Below are positions 22,101 to 35,800 of a stretch of 64,000 nucleotides of DNA, piece after piece (position 1 is the stretch's first letter; each line of letters starts with the position of its first letter). Source of the stretch: Sceloporus undulatus. Taxonomy: Eukaryota > Chordata > Lepidosauria > Squamata > Phrynosomatidae. The DNA lies in contig NC_056528.1 of NCBI RefSeq assembly GCF_019175285.1, positions 44,892,054 to 44,956,053 of the forward strand, written 5' to 3'. Below the pieces are notes generated by a model, which saw only the letters and a program-made list of their open reading frames with translations, had not been told where the DNA came from and made no database searches. The position numbers and the translations under genes are program-made.

Positions 22101-25100
22101 TGCTAGGAAAGGTGGAGGGCAATAGAAAGAGAGATAGACCCTTCACTGGATGGGTAGAAGTTCATGGCTATGAATTTATAGGACCTGAGCAGAGAAGTGG
22201 AGGACGGGGACTTGGAGATGTCTCATCCACAGCATCACCATCAGTTGGGGTCAACTTGAGGATAGTTAATAGCAACATCATCTTTGGCTGTAGCATACCT
22301 TTTACTACTCAGAACTGCTACTAAGATGTACTACTTATAGTCGTTCCTTTCCTATCGCTCATAATAGTTCAATAAATACATAGCTGAACTGGTCATTCCC
22401 AATGTTGTTTCAGCGTAATGTGCCTTCTGGTTATGGAACAAGTCATGTTGGAATCTGCTTGGAATTGTGTCAGATAAAGGAATTGAACACAGAATGGGTT
22501 CTTTGGTGATCTCATTGTTAGTAGCCCAGAAAAATGTTCCTTGACAATCACAACCTTGGAACTCACTATGGCTTGTAACAGACTGCCAAAATAAAGCTGC
22601 TTCGGGTCTCTTTGGAGGTATGCTATTTAAATGATGCATGGGTCCTAAGAGTCCGGAGGTCACCCCAAAGCCACACTCCATTCCTAAGCACTGGAGTGCA
22701 GCTTTGGTGCAGCTTCCGGATTCTTAGGATGCACATATCATTTAAACAGCATACCTCCAAAGAGACCCGAAGCAGCTTTATTTTGGCAGTCTGTAACAGA
22801 CCATAGTCAAACTAATGGGTCCTTGACAGATTAAACTGAACATCCCTGGAAGCTAAGATGACGAAACTGGAGGCTGTCGTGCTGTGACCACATATGAGAA
22901 GGCATGACTCACTAGAAAAGACAATATTGCAAGGAAGGAGGAAAGCAACAGAAAGAGAGGAAGACTGCCAGATATATTCAACCAGGGAGGCTATGGGCCT
23001 GAATCTACAGACTCTAAGCGGAAGTGGAGGCAGGGGGTCTGGAAAGTGTCATCCACTAGTTGCCTTGAATTCGGGCTGACTCAAGGCAGTTACAACAACA
23101 AAACTGCTAAAAATAAGTTGACAAACGGATTACATACTATTCTTTTACAGACNNNNNNNNNNNNNNNNNNNNNNNNNTTAGAGGTATGCTATTTAAATGA
23201 TGCATGGGTCCTAAGAGTCCGGAGGTCACCCCAAAGCCACACTCCATTCCTAAGCACTGGAGTGCAGCTTTGGTGCAGCTTCCGGATTCTTAGGATGCAC
23301 ATATCATTTAAACAGCATACCTCCAAAGAGACCCGAAGCAGCTTTATTTTGGCAGTCTGTAACAGACCATAGTATGTAATCCAGTTTTGTCAACCTTATT
23401 TTTTAGCAGTTGTTGTTGTTGTTAACTGCCCTTGAGTCAGCCCGAATTCAAGGCAACATAGTGGATGACACATTTCCAAGACCCCCTGCCCTCCACTTCC
23501 GCTTAGAGTCTGTAGATTCAGGCCCATAGCCTCCCTGGTTGAATCTATCTGGCAGTCTTCCTCTCTTTCTGTTGCTTTCCTCCTTCCTTAGCAATATTGT
23601 CTTTTCTAGTGAGTCATGCCTTCTCATAATGTGGTCACAGCACGACAGCCTCAGTTTCGTCATCTTAGCTTCCAGGGATAGTTCAGGTTTAATCTGTTCA
23701 AGGACCCATTAGTTTGACTTTTTGACTGTACATGTATTCTCAGCACTCTTCTCCAGTACTGCATCTCAAATGAGTTTCTTTTCTTTCTGCCGGCTTCTTT
23801 CACTGTCCAGCTAGCAATCCCCACAGCAAAACATTTGTCTTAAGTGTTGAAATGGACTCCACCCAAAATTTATATGCTCAGCGCCCTCCTGTCTCAGCAG
23901 ATCCCCAAATTTGCATTGGGAATGCAGTTCCTGCATTCTGGTGTGTCAATCAACAGATTTTTATCACTTTCTCCAGGTGGGCAATAAAAAAGTGCAAGCA
24001 GTGTAGTGCAGAGTTGTTGGGTTTTTGTTTGTTTGTTAGTAGGATAAACTGTAAAATAAAAACCAGTAGATGCTTTAATCCAAAATCTACAAAATAGCGA
24101 TACCTTTATTGGCCAATTAAAATGCACAAAATGCATCATAGAAGCTTTTGAAGCTTCAAAATTCCCAATCACTTTCAGTTCAAGTAACTGTTGAATTGAT
24201 GGGACTGGATTTCCAGGAAACACATGCAAATCCAGAGTGCCACCACCCTGGAATTGTTCCATTTCATTTCACTGTCATAATTACTTTTCATTTGCATTTT
24301 CCCTTCTAGGAAGTTGCATCTCCATCCTTGAAATTGGCACCTTATTCCCAGGGCACTGTCCGGAGGATTATATTGGAGAATCCTGAACAGGTAGGAAAAT
24401 TGTGTTTGTGTTGTAATAACCTGTGACGATTCTTGTCCTCTATAAGGTAGATCAAAGTTGTTGGATTTGAACCGATCTTAAATCTAATTTGGTATAAGAA
24501 ATCAGTAAAAAAAAATTCAGTGATGCAAATTTAGAATGCAATCTTAAACATATTTACATGGACAGAAAGAAGTCTGTTTTCAGTAGAAAATAACTCCTAA
24601 GTATATAGTGTTCAGTATTGCAGTCTTAATGTTGCAATGTATATATAGTATTGTAACCTTAACCTAAACTGAGAACAGACCTTGACTTACTATCCTAGTT
24701 TTTCAATGTTCCAACAAACCAAGACTTGTAAAGGAACCAACAGACCAAGGTTCAGCCAACACACTAAACCCTTTCTGGTTTCTTTAGCTGCTTTCATTAG
24801 TGGGAGAAGCCAGGTCTGAATGTATGTAATATGCCAAGATTAACCAGCATTCTGGTTTCCTTTTCTGTATTAATGTGGCTAACACCAGTCTTAGCTTCTG
24901 CTTTGAATCATACAAATGCCTGTTTGCAAAATGTACGTTGCTTTTAAACTTGCAGGAGCCACTCTCTCCGCTTCTGAGGGGAGGAAATAATGTGATATAC
25001 GAAAAGACAATAAGAAAATATGAGCTGCTAAATCCTGATCAGGTAAGAGGCTTTATTTCCTGTATCTTTATGTTATTTTTAAAGGGAAAAAGTAAATTTG

Positions 25101-25783
25101 ATAAGCGTTTTCTTATGTCTTGAGTTGAATTTTGAAAACCTAATAAGAACAGAGCTAGGTTTAGGTTCTCTGAATCCCTAAGTGCTTCTTTTTTTCCTTT
25201 CCCCGCAATGTGCTTTCATTTCTGGACACAAAGGAGCACCTGTTTCATTTGGTCACCAACACAAAAGCTTCACTGGCGCCCTTGCAGGGAACACGGTTTG
25301 TGCAAAAGATAATGCAAACCCTCCTGTTTACAGATTAAACAGATAGTATTGTCCTACATTCCCCCCTCCCTTTCCCAACTAGTAAAATGTTCCAGCCTTT
25401 TTCAAGGTCCGTTTGTGTTTGAGGAGAACATGCTGGGGATGTAGTTTAATGCCTCTTTATAAACCTGTGAGTTAAAATGGGAAGAGTAGATAGGCAGTGC
25501 TAGCCTTGAAGTAGTGTCAGTTTTTTCCACAGCAGCAAAGTGCCGCTGGAAACTCCCAAACGTACCTTCTTTCCAGAGGAAGCAGTCGGACGTCTGGTCA
25601 CACAATAAGTGCCATGGCTCTTCCTTTCTCTAGGAAAGGATTTTCAGTTTCCAGTCTTCATGAGTGGATGCTGCAGTAGCCAAGCCCCATTTCAGATTTC
25701 CTGCCAACTGATGTGAAAACATAGGCTAAGAGTCTGCATCGTCAGATGTAAGTGCGACAATGGAGCTCCATCCTTGTATTTTT

Positions 25784-25824
<41 letters not shown>

Positions 25825-26784
25825 TGACCAGAATCCTCTATAATAAGTGGAGATATTTGAAAGGATGGTTAATGTGGATAGGACCAGCTTTCCCCAACCA
25901 GGTGGCCATTGTGTCACTTCGATTACTAATCCCTCCATTTCCAAACAGCATAATGGTTGGTTTGGAAAGGGTAAAATTACATAATCGGTGAGAGCACTGC
26001 ATCGTGACCCAATTAAAGTAGATCAGTTGGAACCAGTAAGATTTTCCTAAGTGTTGACTTACTAGTCAACAGCTGATTCACTGTGTCTCCTCTAGTAGGG
26101 ACTAACAATTTGATTTTGACCTTATACTTCATTTCAGTTCAATTGCCTGAGCTGTTTATTTGTTTATTTGACATTTACCATTACCCTGTTGCAACTTCTC
26201 TGTTGATTGTCCTGTTGCTCTGTATCTTAATGTATTTTAATAAGCTGGTCCGGTTGGTAAGTGTTGATGCTGGCACTGTTTTGAGTCTTCCATGAGGCTT
26301 CTAGAGTGATGTTGTGCTGGAGTGTGTCAGGGTGAGGGCAACCAAAATGACGAAGGGTCTGGAAACCATGCCATATGAGGAGAGACTTAGGGAGCTGGGT
26401 ATGTTTAGCCTGGAGAAGAGATGGTTAAGAAGTGATATGATAGCCCTATTTAAGTATTTAAAGGGCTGTCATATTGAAGCTGGAGTAAGCTTGTTTTCTG
26501 CTGCTCTAGAGAATAGGACACAATGGAGCAATGGATGCAAGGTACAGGAAAAGAGATTCCACCTCAACATTGGGAAGAACTTCCTGACAGTAAGCGCTGT
26601 TTGACAGTGGGACACACTCCCTCTGAGAGTGATGGAGTCTCTTTCCTTGGAGGTCTTTAAACAGAGGCTGGATGGCCATCTGTTGGGGGGTGCTTTGATT
26701 GCGAATTCCTGCATGGCAGGGGTTGGACTGGATGGCCCTTGGGATCTCTTCCAACTCGATGAGTCTAAGTTGTTGTTGTTGTTG

Positions 26785-26815
<31 letters not shown>

Positions 26816-29800
26816 GCTTCTGAAGTAAGGTCTTGATTGAATGCAAATCTGGAAAGCCAAGATATGCATATACAGTGGTACCCCGGGATACGAATTACCC
26901 AGCTTACGAATTTTTCGGGATACGAAAAAATCCCATAGGGATTTATTGTTTCGGCTTACGAAGGTTTTTTCGGGTTACGAAAAACCCCCGGCGCTGTTTT
27001 CAATGGAGCCGCGGCGGAGCCGCGGCTTTTTTTCCATTAGCGCCTATGGCAATTCGGGTTACGAAGGTTTTTCGGGTTACGAAATTAGCCGCGGAACGAA
27101 TTAATTTCGTAACCTGAGGTACCACTGTATATATTTTAAAATAAAATATACATTGAGATAGCTATTCAGTTCCATAGTATAATTAATGTGTTGTGAAGGA
27201 TTTAAGCATGGCACATGGTTTGTGCAAGAATTCCACTGAATGACTCAACTCCTTTGAATGAAGAGTAAATGAATTCTATTTTCCTGCAGGAGAAGCAATA
27301 CCAATATGCTCTCCAGCACACACAGTCTGACCAGTCCCAAATCAGTCAACCGGTGGAACACGTCCAAGTGGTCCAGCATTGCCAGCAGCCCCAGACAAGC
27401 AATTGCTATGACATCGGTCCAGTCAGTGTCAATGATGTTGGAAGAGGAACTGTAAAGAAAGTCACCATCCAGCCTTGTGAACCAGTAAGCATGACTCCAT
27501 TTTTATGTTTCCACAAAGTTTATTCTCTTGCTGTTTCTCATTGTGAATGTACAGTTGTTGCAACTATCCAATAAATGATCTGAGAGCATCTGAGGTTGCA
27601 GCCTGGCTAAAGGTAAGCAGGTGGAGCTTGGGCTGAATCTGGTTGGACCCTGAGGTTAGCTTCCACTTCTTCTCTTTGTCTTGTCTTAGTGACAGTAGCA
27701 GCAGCAAAGAAGCTAGTCCGTCTGTTAAATGCTGATGCTGGCAGTGTTTTAAGTCCTCCAGGATGCTTCTGGAGTGATGCTGTGTTGGGGCCCCAAAGGC
27801 ATTGCAGGGGAAATAAAATGGCAGATAGCAACCCCAAGAAGTTGTACAGTAAGCCTTTTGTATCCGCTGGGGTTTAATTTCAGGATTCCCTGTGGATAAC
27901 AAAATCTGTGGATACTCATGTCTCATTAAATACAATGGCACAGTAAAGCCGTATCTGTAAGGGGGGAAAATCAAGGTTTGCTTTTTGGAATTTATATTTT
28001 TGGGGAATGGATGCTTGAATCCTTGCATAAAGAATCTGTGGATACGAAGGGCCAATTGTACTTTAGTCTGAGAGGAGCACCAGGCCCAAGTGAGCAGAGG
28101 TGGCATTATAGGTCAACTTGGCAGTAGGGTAGGCATGGACCCTCCTGAGAGCTTGGGCTGCCAGCAGCTCCCAGGTGATGCCAAGCCCTGTTACTGGCCC
28201 AGAGGACCTGGTTAGGCACTTGAATGGGACATCACTGGGAGTCTCATGTAAGAACTGGATTTAATCATTTTACTATCCTATCGCTATGGTGGATATCTCT
28301 CCAGTGGCACTTACCGTGTCTTTGGAATGGCTGTACCAGAATGCCCAGTTTCAGCATAAATTACTAATATGGATTTCTTTACACCGGGGTGGGTGACCGT
28401 GAGAGGCTGTACCCTGAAGAGTTGCACCCCCTCAAAAAAAAACCCTTTATTTCTCCCCAAATGCCCTTAAGAGAATGAGTTTGTTTGATTCTGGCAACAT
28501 GAAGGTAATTTTGCCAACTCCTTAGCAAGAAGAATGCCCCAATAGCCACAAATTATGAAATTATAGCTACTAAGGTGGAGCACTTGGGAGCAGAAGAAAT
28601 CTAGATTCTAATTATATGAATGACATGTAGGACTTTGGAGTCTGATGCCTCAAGCATCCAAGAGGCCAAATGCACACCGTGGGAAAAGCCAGAATTGAAA
28701 TGGGTGGCTTTGCCAAGCCCTCGCATTTCGTTCTTTCGCTCTTTTTTAGCAAGGTGGAGGGATAGAAGAAAGGGAGTTTATTATTCTTTATTATTCATAA
28801 TTAAGGGTTCCCCCCCTTTTTTTGCTCTTGGCTTTCTTCAAAAATGAAGAGTTTACAGCTGACCTGGCTAGTTTTTGGAGCCCTTGAGCACTGCAGTTGT
28901 GAACCTTTATCGTTGCACGTATTTTGTTTTCTCTTCTGGTTCTTCTTATCCTCAAAAAGAAATAAAGTAGTAAGGATTTTGAAGAGTCTGTGATTTCTCT
29001 CAGTTCATAATTTTGTTCATTTGTGTAGTCTTCCTCCCAGATTGGGGACAGGACTGTAGCACTTCAGGAAATGACTTTCTAAACAAGCTCTGCTGTATAA
29101 GTCAAAATCACTGCAAGCAGAAAACCAGCACAGCAAGGAGTGCGTTAGGCTAGAGATTTTTCTCCCCAGTGTGTTCATTTTTCACTGAAGAGGAATACTT
29201 TTAATGCTATAAGGTTCATGAATGGAGTCTAATAGTAAATTGAACTCACCTATTTGAATGACATGGCACTGGCTGGACTCCAGCTTGGAGTCACATGGGT
29301 GACTGAGATGGTGACACCTTTGTTTTATTATGGTTCAGTCTACACAAACCTTGTTTCATGCACAAAATTATTAAAGATATTGTGTATAAAATTACCTCCA
29401 GGCAATAAGATGTGTATGAAACATGCATGAATTTCATGTTTAGACTTGGATCCCGTCTCCCAAGAAGTCTGATTATGTATATGGAAATATTCTAACATCC
29501 CAAAACCTCTGAAATCCAAAACACTTCTGGTCCTAAATATTTCAGATAAGGGAGAATCAACTTGTAATGAGCAAATGCTATTGTATTTTCAAAAGATGCT
29601 ACATTTGTTCTTTTTTACTTTATTCCAAGGTTCTGGCTGTTATCATAGCAGCTGAATATGTCAATATATTTCTGAGCATGGCTCACAATGTTTTGCTTAA
29701 CTTAACTTGATATCACTAGGCGTTTACAGCATTCTATGCCTAAGCAAAATGCTTTCTTGAGCATGTTTCTGTCTACTGACTTTTCCTCTTTGTCACTAAC

Positions 29801-32800
29801 AAGGAGTTTAAAAACCCAAATGTGGGAGATCATTCAAAGATGGCACTCCTCATCCATAGCGCTATGGTCCATGGTACTACCTTGGTCTTCTACCATCCCA
29901 TTAAGATGTAGAGATGTTCATTAACTTCAGATGACAGTGTGCACATAGCAATGAGGACCGTTGGGAACTAGCTGTCAGAAAGACAACTTTCACTCTTCCC
30001 AGTGTCATCTTTTCAATGGAAATGGCTCACATTAATTTGGATCATTCAAATTTGTCCTTTAGCGATCTATTGAGTCAGTGGGTAAAAACTTAACTAGTGA
30101 TGAATACCATAGATTTAAGACTTATCTGTATTTGCTTATCTGTTCCTTGAGGCAATGGATCTCAACTTGACAGGTCACCAGATGATGTTGGACTGCAATT
30201 CCCAGAATTCTTCACCATTAGCCAGGATGGATGGGGCTTCTGGGAGTAAAAGTTCAGCAACATCTAGAGACCTCCAGTTTGGGAACCACAGCCCAAAATT
30301 CATAATAATCTGGGTGTCCGTAGGGTAACTATAATTGGGCCTTTCTTTTCTTTTTAAAATAACCACAACATCCTTGATATTAGTCAGTATTTGTCAACAA
30401 TGAAATTCATTATGAAATCAGTGGAAACAGTCAGAAAACAATACACAGCAATACATGCACTGCAGAGTCTTAGCAGTCAGTGTACTGTAACACTAAGAGG
30501 CCAGGGAAGGAGCAGAGTCTTCCATTGACAGTGTAGACATCGCATGCAAGACATCCTTCTAGAGTTCAGTGTGGTGCAGAGTTGATATGAGTTAGTATTT
30601 ATGAACTCAGTAAAATGAACCCATTTTTCAGTAAAGATGTTTGCAAGTTTGTATGTTGTCTCAAAGCTTTTCCATAAGCCAAGTACAAGCTGGTGAGCTT
30701 TCAGTGAACAGTTAGCTGGTTGCAAAGAGTTTGGAGTACCAAGAAAGGACCTTTTCCATGGATGCAGGGTCTATGGAATGCCCTAACCATGGCAGGCTTC
30801 TTTTCTGCCTATATTATGGTCTTTTCTCCAGCAGACGAAGATTTTGTTTTGCTCTCCCAGGCATTTTGAGAACTGCTTTTAGTGCTTTTAAGTCTTAGGA
30901 TCTAATTCTGGCTTTGTTTGGGTTTAGCACTGCAGTCTCGTGACTCTTTGCTGCTGGTTTTATGTTGGGTTTGATTATATGCTGTCTCCAGTTACTGTTT
31001 TGTTCTTTGTACCTTATATTTTAAATATATTGCACATCACCCAGAGAACTCTGGTAATGGGGCTGGGTACAGTCTATAAGTGAAATGAATAAATGAATCA
31101 TAGCACAGAAACAAGTTAGTTTACTGCTGTATAATGTAAAACATAGGAGCGTCAAATATAGAAATGGCTCCGTCTGTAGAAACATGAAAACGAATTCATC
31201 AAGGTATTAGCCTGTGGGGAGCAAGCAATGAACACAGCATGATTAAAAAGAAGAATAGCAGTGCCCCACATTAGCAGTTCACATGCTGATCATTCAAAGC
31301 TGTTTATGGTGCATTATTATTGTCCTTTAAAGTGTTGTATTTTATTATTTATTGTATTAGGTGACATGTGTTCAGGAGCAAAACGACCAGCTGGATTCCC
31401 GGTACTTTGGCGAGCTTCTTGCAGAGCTGCACCACAAGAGCAATGAACTGCACAACTTTTTACTCCAGCATGTTGAAAAACTAGGAGGAAGGTACGCCTG
31501 AATGTAATACTGAGATTGTCTTGCAAAGTTTTCTGGGAGGAGAGCTGGTTGGTCAAGAATCGACGTATCCACGGGTCAATTTAAGTACTGTACTTTAATT
31601 CTAATTGTAACAAGGGAACCACCCTCTAGTGAAAGGTCAGAATATAATATGTCCCTTCTACTCTCTCATCCAGCCTTTAGTGTGAATACAAATAGTTATA
31701 TCTCCTGGAATTTTGTAAGTTCTTTGGCATCGTTTTCTTTTGCTTCATCTTTTAGGACTTTTTTACATGCCGTTAGGTTTTATCCTTAACTTATCCACTG
31801 GTCATATCAAAATCCATAATTTTGGCCCCAAAACCTGCCCTTAACTTATACATGAGGTCGACTTATAGTCACGTATATACGGTATTGTACTTGTGTCGCT
31901 GTGAAAAACAACTTTGAAAGTTACAGCTATAGCACAAAAAGCATGAATGTATCCCTCAATAAGTTATAATTGTAATGTAGTGTGGATGCACTTTGGGGAA
32001 GGAGGTTGATTTGAAGCAACCAGTTACCTCCAAGCTCTGCACAATAAGCAAAATAAGCACAGCTAGTGAATGGTTTGAGGGCTCTTGGTATATTTACCAG
32101 ATAATGTGTAATTATAGTGACATGTATTTTTCCTGGTTCAGGAGTGTGGAATCCTCAGTCCGCCCAGATTTTTTGAGCAACAGCTCCCACAGTCCTTTGT
32201 CCTTTGCTGGGCTGATGGGCATTGCAGTCCAAAACACCTGGGACCCATAGGCATTGTAGCCAAAACAGGCCCCCCCACCCCAGTCTAGTTGTGATTGTAA
32301 AAACAAAAATGTTTGTTGTTAGAAGGAACATCTTATATATAGCTACATGATCCAAGACGGAATCAGAGAAATGCTAACCATATGGATCTGATGAATGATT
32401 ATTCATTGGGCTTGAAAATGTTCTATGCTAATGTTACTTTATATGATTCTTTTACAGGACATATGAAATTGACTTGCTCAGTCAAGTAAGTCCTCCAAAT
32501 GTTTCCGTTGTCTCTGGTCCATGGTCTAAATATCCTGGCCTCTGGTCAGCTGCTTTGTGATTAAAATCTCAAACATAGCAAAGAAACAACCATTTTGCCA
32601 TGCTTAAGCTAAAAGACTTTCCACTGGAAGGATGTTAATTAATTTGATGAGTCGGCTTATTCTGTATCCTAAACATTTAATATTAAACGTTCTGATTTTT
32701 TTCAAATTAAGTTCCCACTCCTAAGATGTGACTTTATTATTTTTATTATTTTGCTTCTCCCACATTATTGTTAATGCCAGCGTGGCATGAATAGTTTGCT

Positions 32801-35800
32801 ATGCATTGATTGCCATTTCCGAAAGCACATTTTTGCAAAACTGTGTCACAGCAGAATGTGACCACAATAGCAATTGCTATTAAAACTCAGCCAATGCTTT
32901 GGTGGCTGTCTATGTTGTAGGAGGTTGATAGAGTGCCTTCCTGCACCATAGAGTAGCCTCCGAGGGTCTCCTTCCCTTCTGGTTGGGAAGGCAGAAGAAA
33001 GGCAAAGATAATGGGGTTTTGTGGGACGGTGGTAAACTCCACAGATACAACAGGGCCATGCTGAATATCACTGTCCAAAGGATGTGAGCTACCTATACTA
33101 TTATGTATCAGTTTCCTAATAGCCGTACATTCTCTTAACTAGTAAGACCATTTATAAACGTACAGGATAAGAACTGATACGTATTCTCTTTCCTTTTAAA
33201 AATCCAGGCAGAAGATATTGAGAGTTTGATCCCCAAAGGGGTTTCAGAATCAACCAAGCAGCAGATCCGTTACCTGCTGGAGGTATGTCTGTGTAACGAA
33301 CCACCTTTCTATTGTGGCAGGTGCTTGGGACTTTGGTTATCCCACCGCTGCCACCTGTGTTTTGTATTGTGAGTAGCGTGGTCTTAACTCAAGTCCAGGC
33401 GTGTCCTTCTTGGATCAAACAAATAAAACTTTATTTACAAGAAGGTTTAACAGTGTTGGTTTTAATATGATATCTTATGTAATTGTTACTTTCTACTTTG
33501 TTATAGTTACCATTGGTTTTATAACTCTTTAGCTAAATCACCAGTTTCTTATAACTAAGATTCACTCAATCCTTCTATTAAGTTCCTCTCTTAAACTTAG
33601 ACCTAACTGTCACCAAAGCTAACACTATCCCGCAGGATATCACACTCCAGCCACTCTCTTTCCTAGAGTCCTGGAAGTATAACGGTAGGGAGCCCTTTCC
33701 CACTCAGACTCTACCCCTAACCGTCCTTCTCTATATCTCTGGAACCCTCGCTCTCAGGATCCCAAGCCCCAACTGACTATTTCCTCAGGAACTCATGGAA
33801 CCCAGTCCTTTCTTGGACTCAACTGTTCCATCAACTGTCAAAACCCAACAGTCAACTTCCAAATGTCAAAACCAACGGACACATGGAATGTGCAAAAGTC
33901 CCAGCCCACATTCTATTAGCTGGACCTCAGCTGCACCACAGTCTGTTGGTGACAAATCCACAAAAATGGAGGGAATTGGGGTGCTTGGTTTTCCCGAAAG
34001 TAAAAAGGTGTCATTTTTGTCCCCTTTACATTCGCTTTATTTTCGCGTTATTTCTGTTTTGCAGAAACGTCCTGTTAAAAAACCTCCCACATTTGCGGGG
34101 TTTTTCTACTTTAAATCTTCTTTAAATCCCATTTCTGAGTGGGACTCCTCTAATGTCATACTTTGACAAGTCACCTTAGACAAGTCACAGACTCTCAGCC
34201 TCAGATTAAGCAAGGGCAAACCCCTCTGAATAAATACTGCCAAGAAAGCTGCATAATAGGCTTGTCTTAGGGTTACCGTAAGTCAGAAATGACTCAAAGG
34301 CACAGAACAACAACCACCACTGAAAGGATTATGAAATAAATGTACTTTCCATTTTCTTTCTTAGATGAGAGTAACAGCTGATAAGTCGATGAGGCTTGTG
34401 CTTGCTACATTCAACAACCTTCGAGAGGAACTGGTCCATCTTCAGGATGACTTAGGGGTAGGTAACTGTGTCCATCCCTTGTTCTCCATGAATGCTTGCT
34501 TAAAGCTATTTCAAGTACTCCAATGGAACTCTTCACATTTTCCCATGTTGAATGGCAAGGCCATAGTGGTACCAGTATTTAAAACTCTCCTTGATTCCAA
34601 AGTATCTTTTCCATGAGGTGTGTACCTGAGAAACACAACCCTTCATGCAATAAGAGAAATGGCCTCAACATTTAAATTAGCATGCGTTTTACTTAGACAG
34701 CCAGTATGGTGCATTGGTTTGGATGTTGGGCTATGACTGTAGACCAGTGTTCGATTCTCTGCTTGGCCATGAAACCCACTGGGTGACCCTGGCCAAGTCA
34801 CAGGCTCTCAGCCTCAGGGAAAGGCAATGGCAAACCTCCTCTGAACAAATCTTGCGAAGAAAACCCCATCATAGGTTTGCCTTAGGATTGTCATAAGTAA
34901 GGAACAACTTGAAGGCATATAACAACAACGTTTTACTTAGATGGCTTTTTGGTTTTTCTGAAGTACAGTGTAGAAGGAGTAGTGGGAATCTCCTTTGAAG
35001 GTTTTATAGCCATGTTTTAGGAGTGCCTGAATGCATAGCATTTAATGGTCTGAGGGTCTTGTGTTTGTCCACTCAGCTATGTAAACCCACTGGGTGACCC
35101 TTGGCAACTTTCTCAGCCCCAGAGGATGGCAATGGCAAATCCCCTCTGAAGACACTTGCCAAGATCCCTGTGATAGATTCGCTTAGGGTCATCATAAGTC
35201 AGAAATGATTTGAAGGCACACAACATCAGCAGCTGTGTAGGGCAGAAGGTTGGACAAGATACTGTCTTACCCAGCTTTGTGATTCTGCAATACTCCTTCC
35301 CATGAAGAAGGAAAGTTCCTTGGGAAAGAACATGAAGAGAACCAGAAATGGTCCATACTACTATAGTGCAAAAAGAGTTTCAGATTTTCCCAGTCCTGTA
35401 CACAATCTGCTTGGATCAATATGTGGCTTGGAAATGGCCACTGATGAAACACTGGGTTGTACTCTATTTCTTCTAATTTCATGTACATTTACTGGTTTTT
35501 GTTTTGGAAAGTTTGGCTCCACTGTCCATTTGGTACTGAGATTTTACTGTGAACTCACTTCTCTGGGGAACAAACACACATTTCTGAAATAGCTTTTGTA
35601 ATGTCTGCTGTTCATTAATATAAGACAGACTCACAAGCTGATAAGACTCCAAAGGCAAGAGGCAAGATTATATTTCTTCATCTAAACATTGTGGACAAGG
35701 TCTGGCAAATGCAAGATCCTCAGTCCATTAAATACTCTCTGTGTGTATGTGCCTTCAGGTCCCCTGTTGACCCCTTGGCCACCCAAAATACACCCTTTTC

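Larger units (their letters stand above)
22803..23720. repeat. Large inverted duplication around a gap
   Basis: 22803-23152 (LINE tail sequence plus flank) is repeated in reverse complement at 23375-23720. A fold-back MITE sits in the middle and a run of 25 N lies at the MITE's left end. The arms differ mainly by single-base indels. It may be an assembly error. Confidence 0.85.
6537..24309 (+). other. POF1B intron 1, repeat-rich
   Basis: Apart from the repeats listed separately I see no exon. Human POF1B has one more exon of the EQ-ending repeat type that would fall here, but no open segment with matching sequence and splice sites was found. Stretches 11300-13440, 16120-18050 and 19110-21990 hold no feature I can name. 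Confidence 0.6.

Noticed and set aside
22352-22681. 109-codon frame on the - strand, repeated at other places
   Set aside because: It is translation of the fold-back MITE; similar peptides appear at 10808 and 23200 for that reason.
27564-28106. 180-codon frame on the - strand
   Set aside because: It runs through a Tigger-like MITE and a dispersed repeat; no splice signals or family match.
34698-34780. tRNA gene
   Set aside because: Box-like motifs belong to a SINE head with a SINE body, tail and target duplication; no cloverleaf was apparent.
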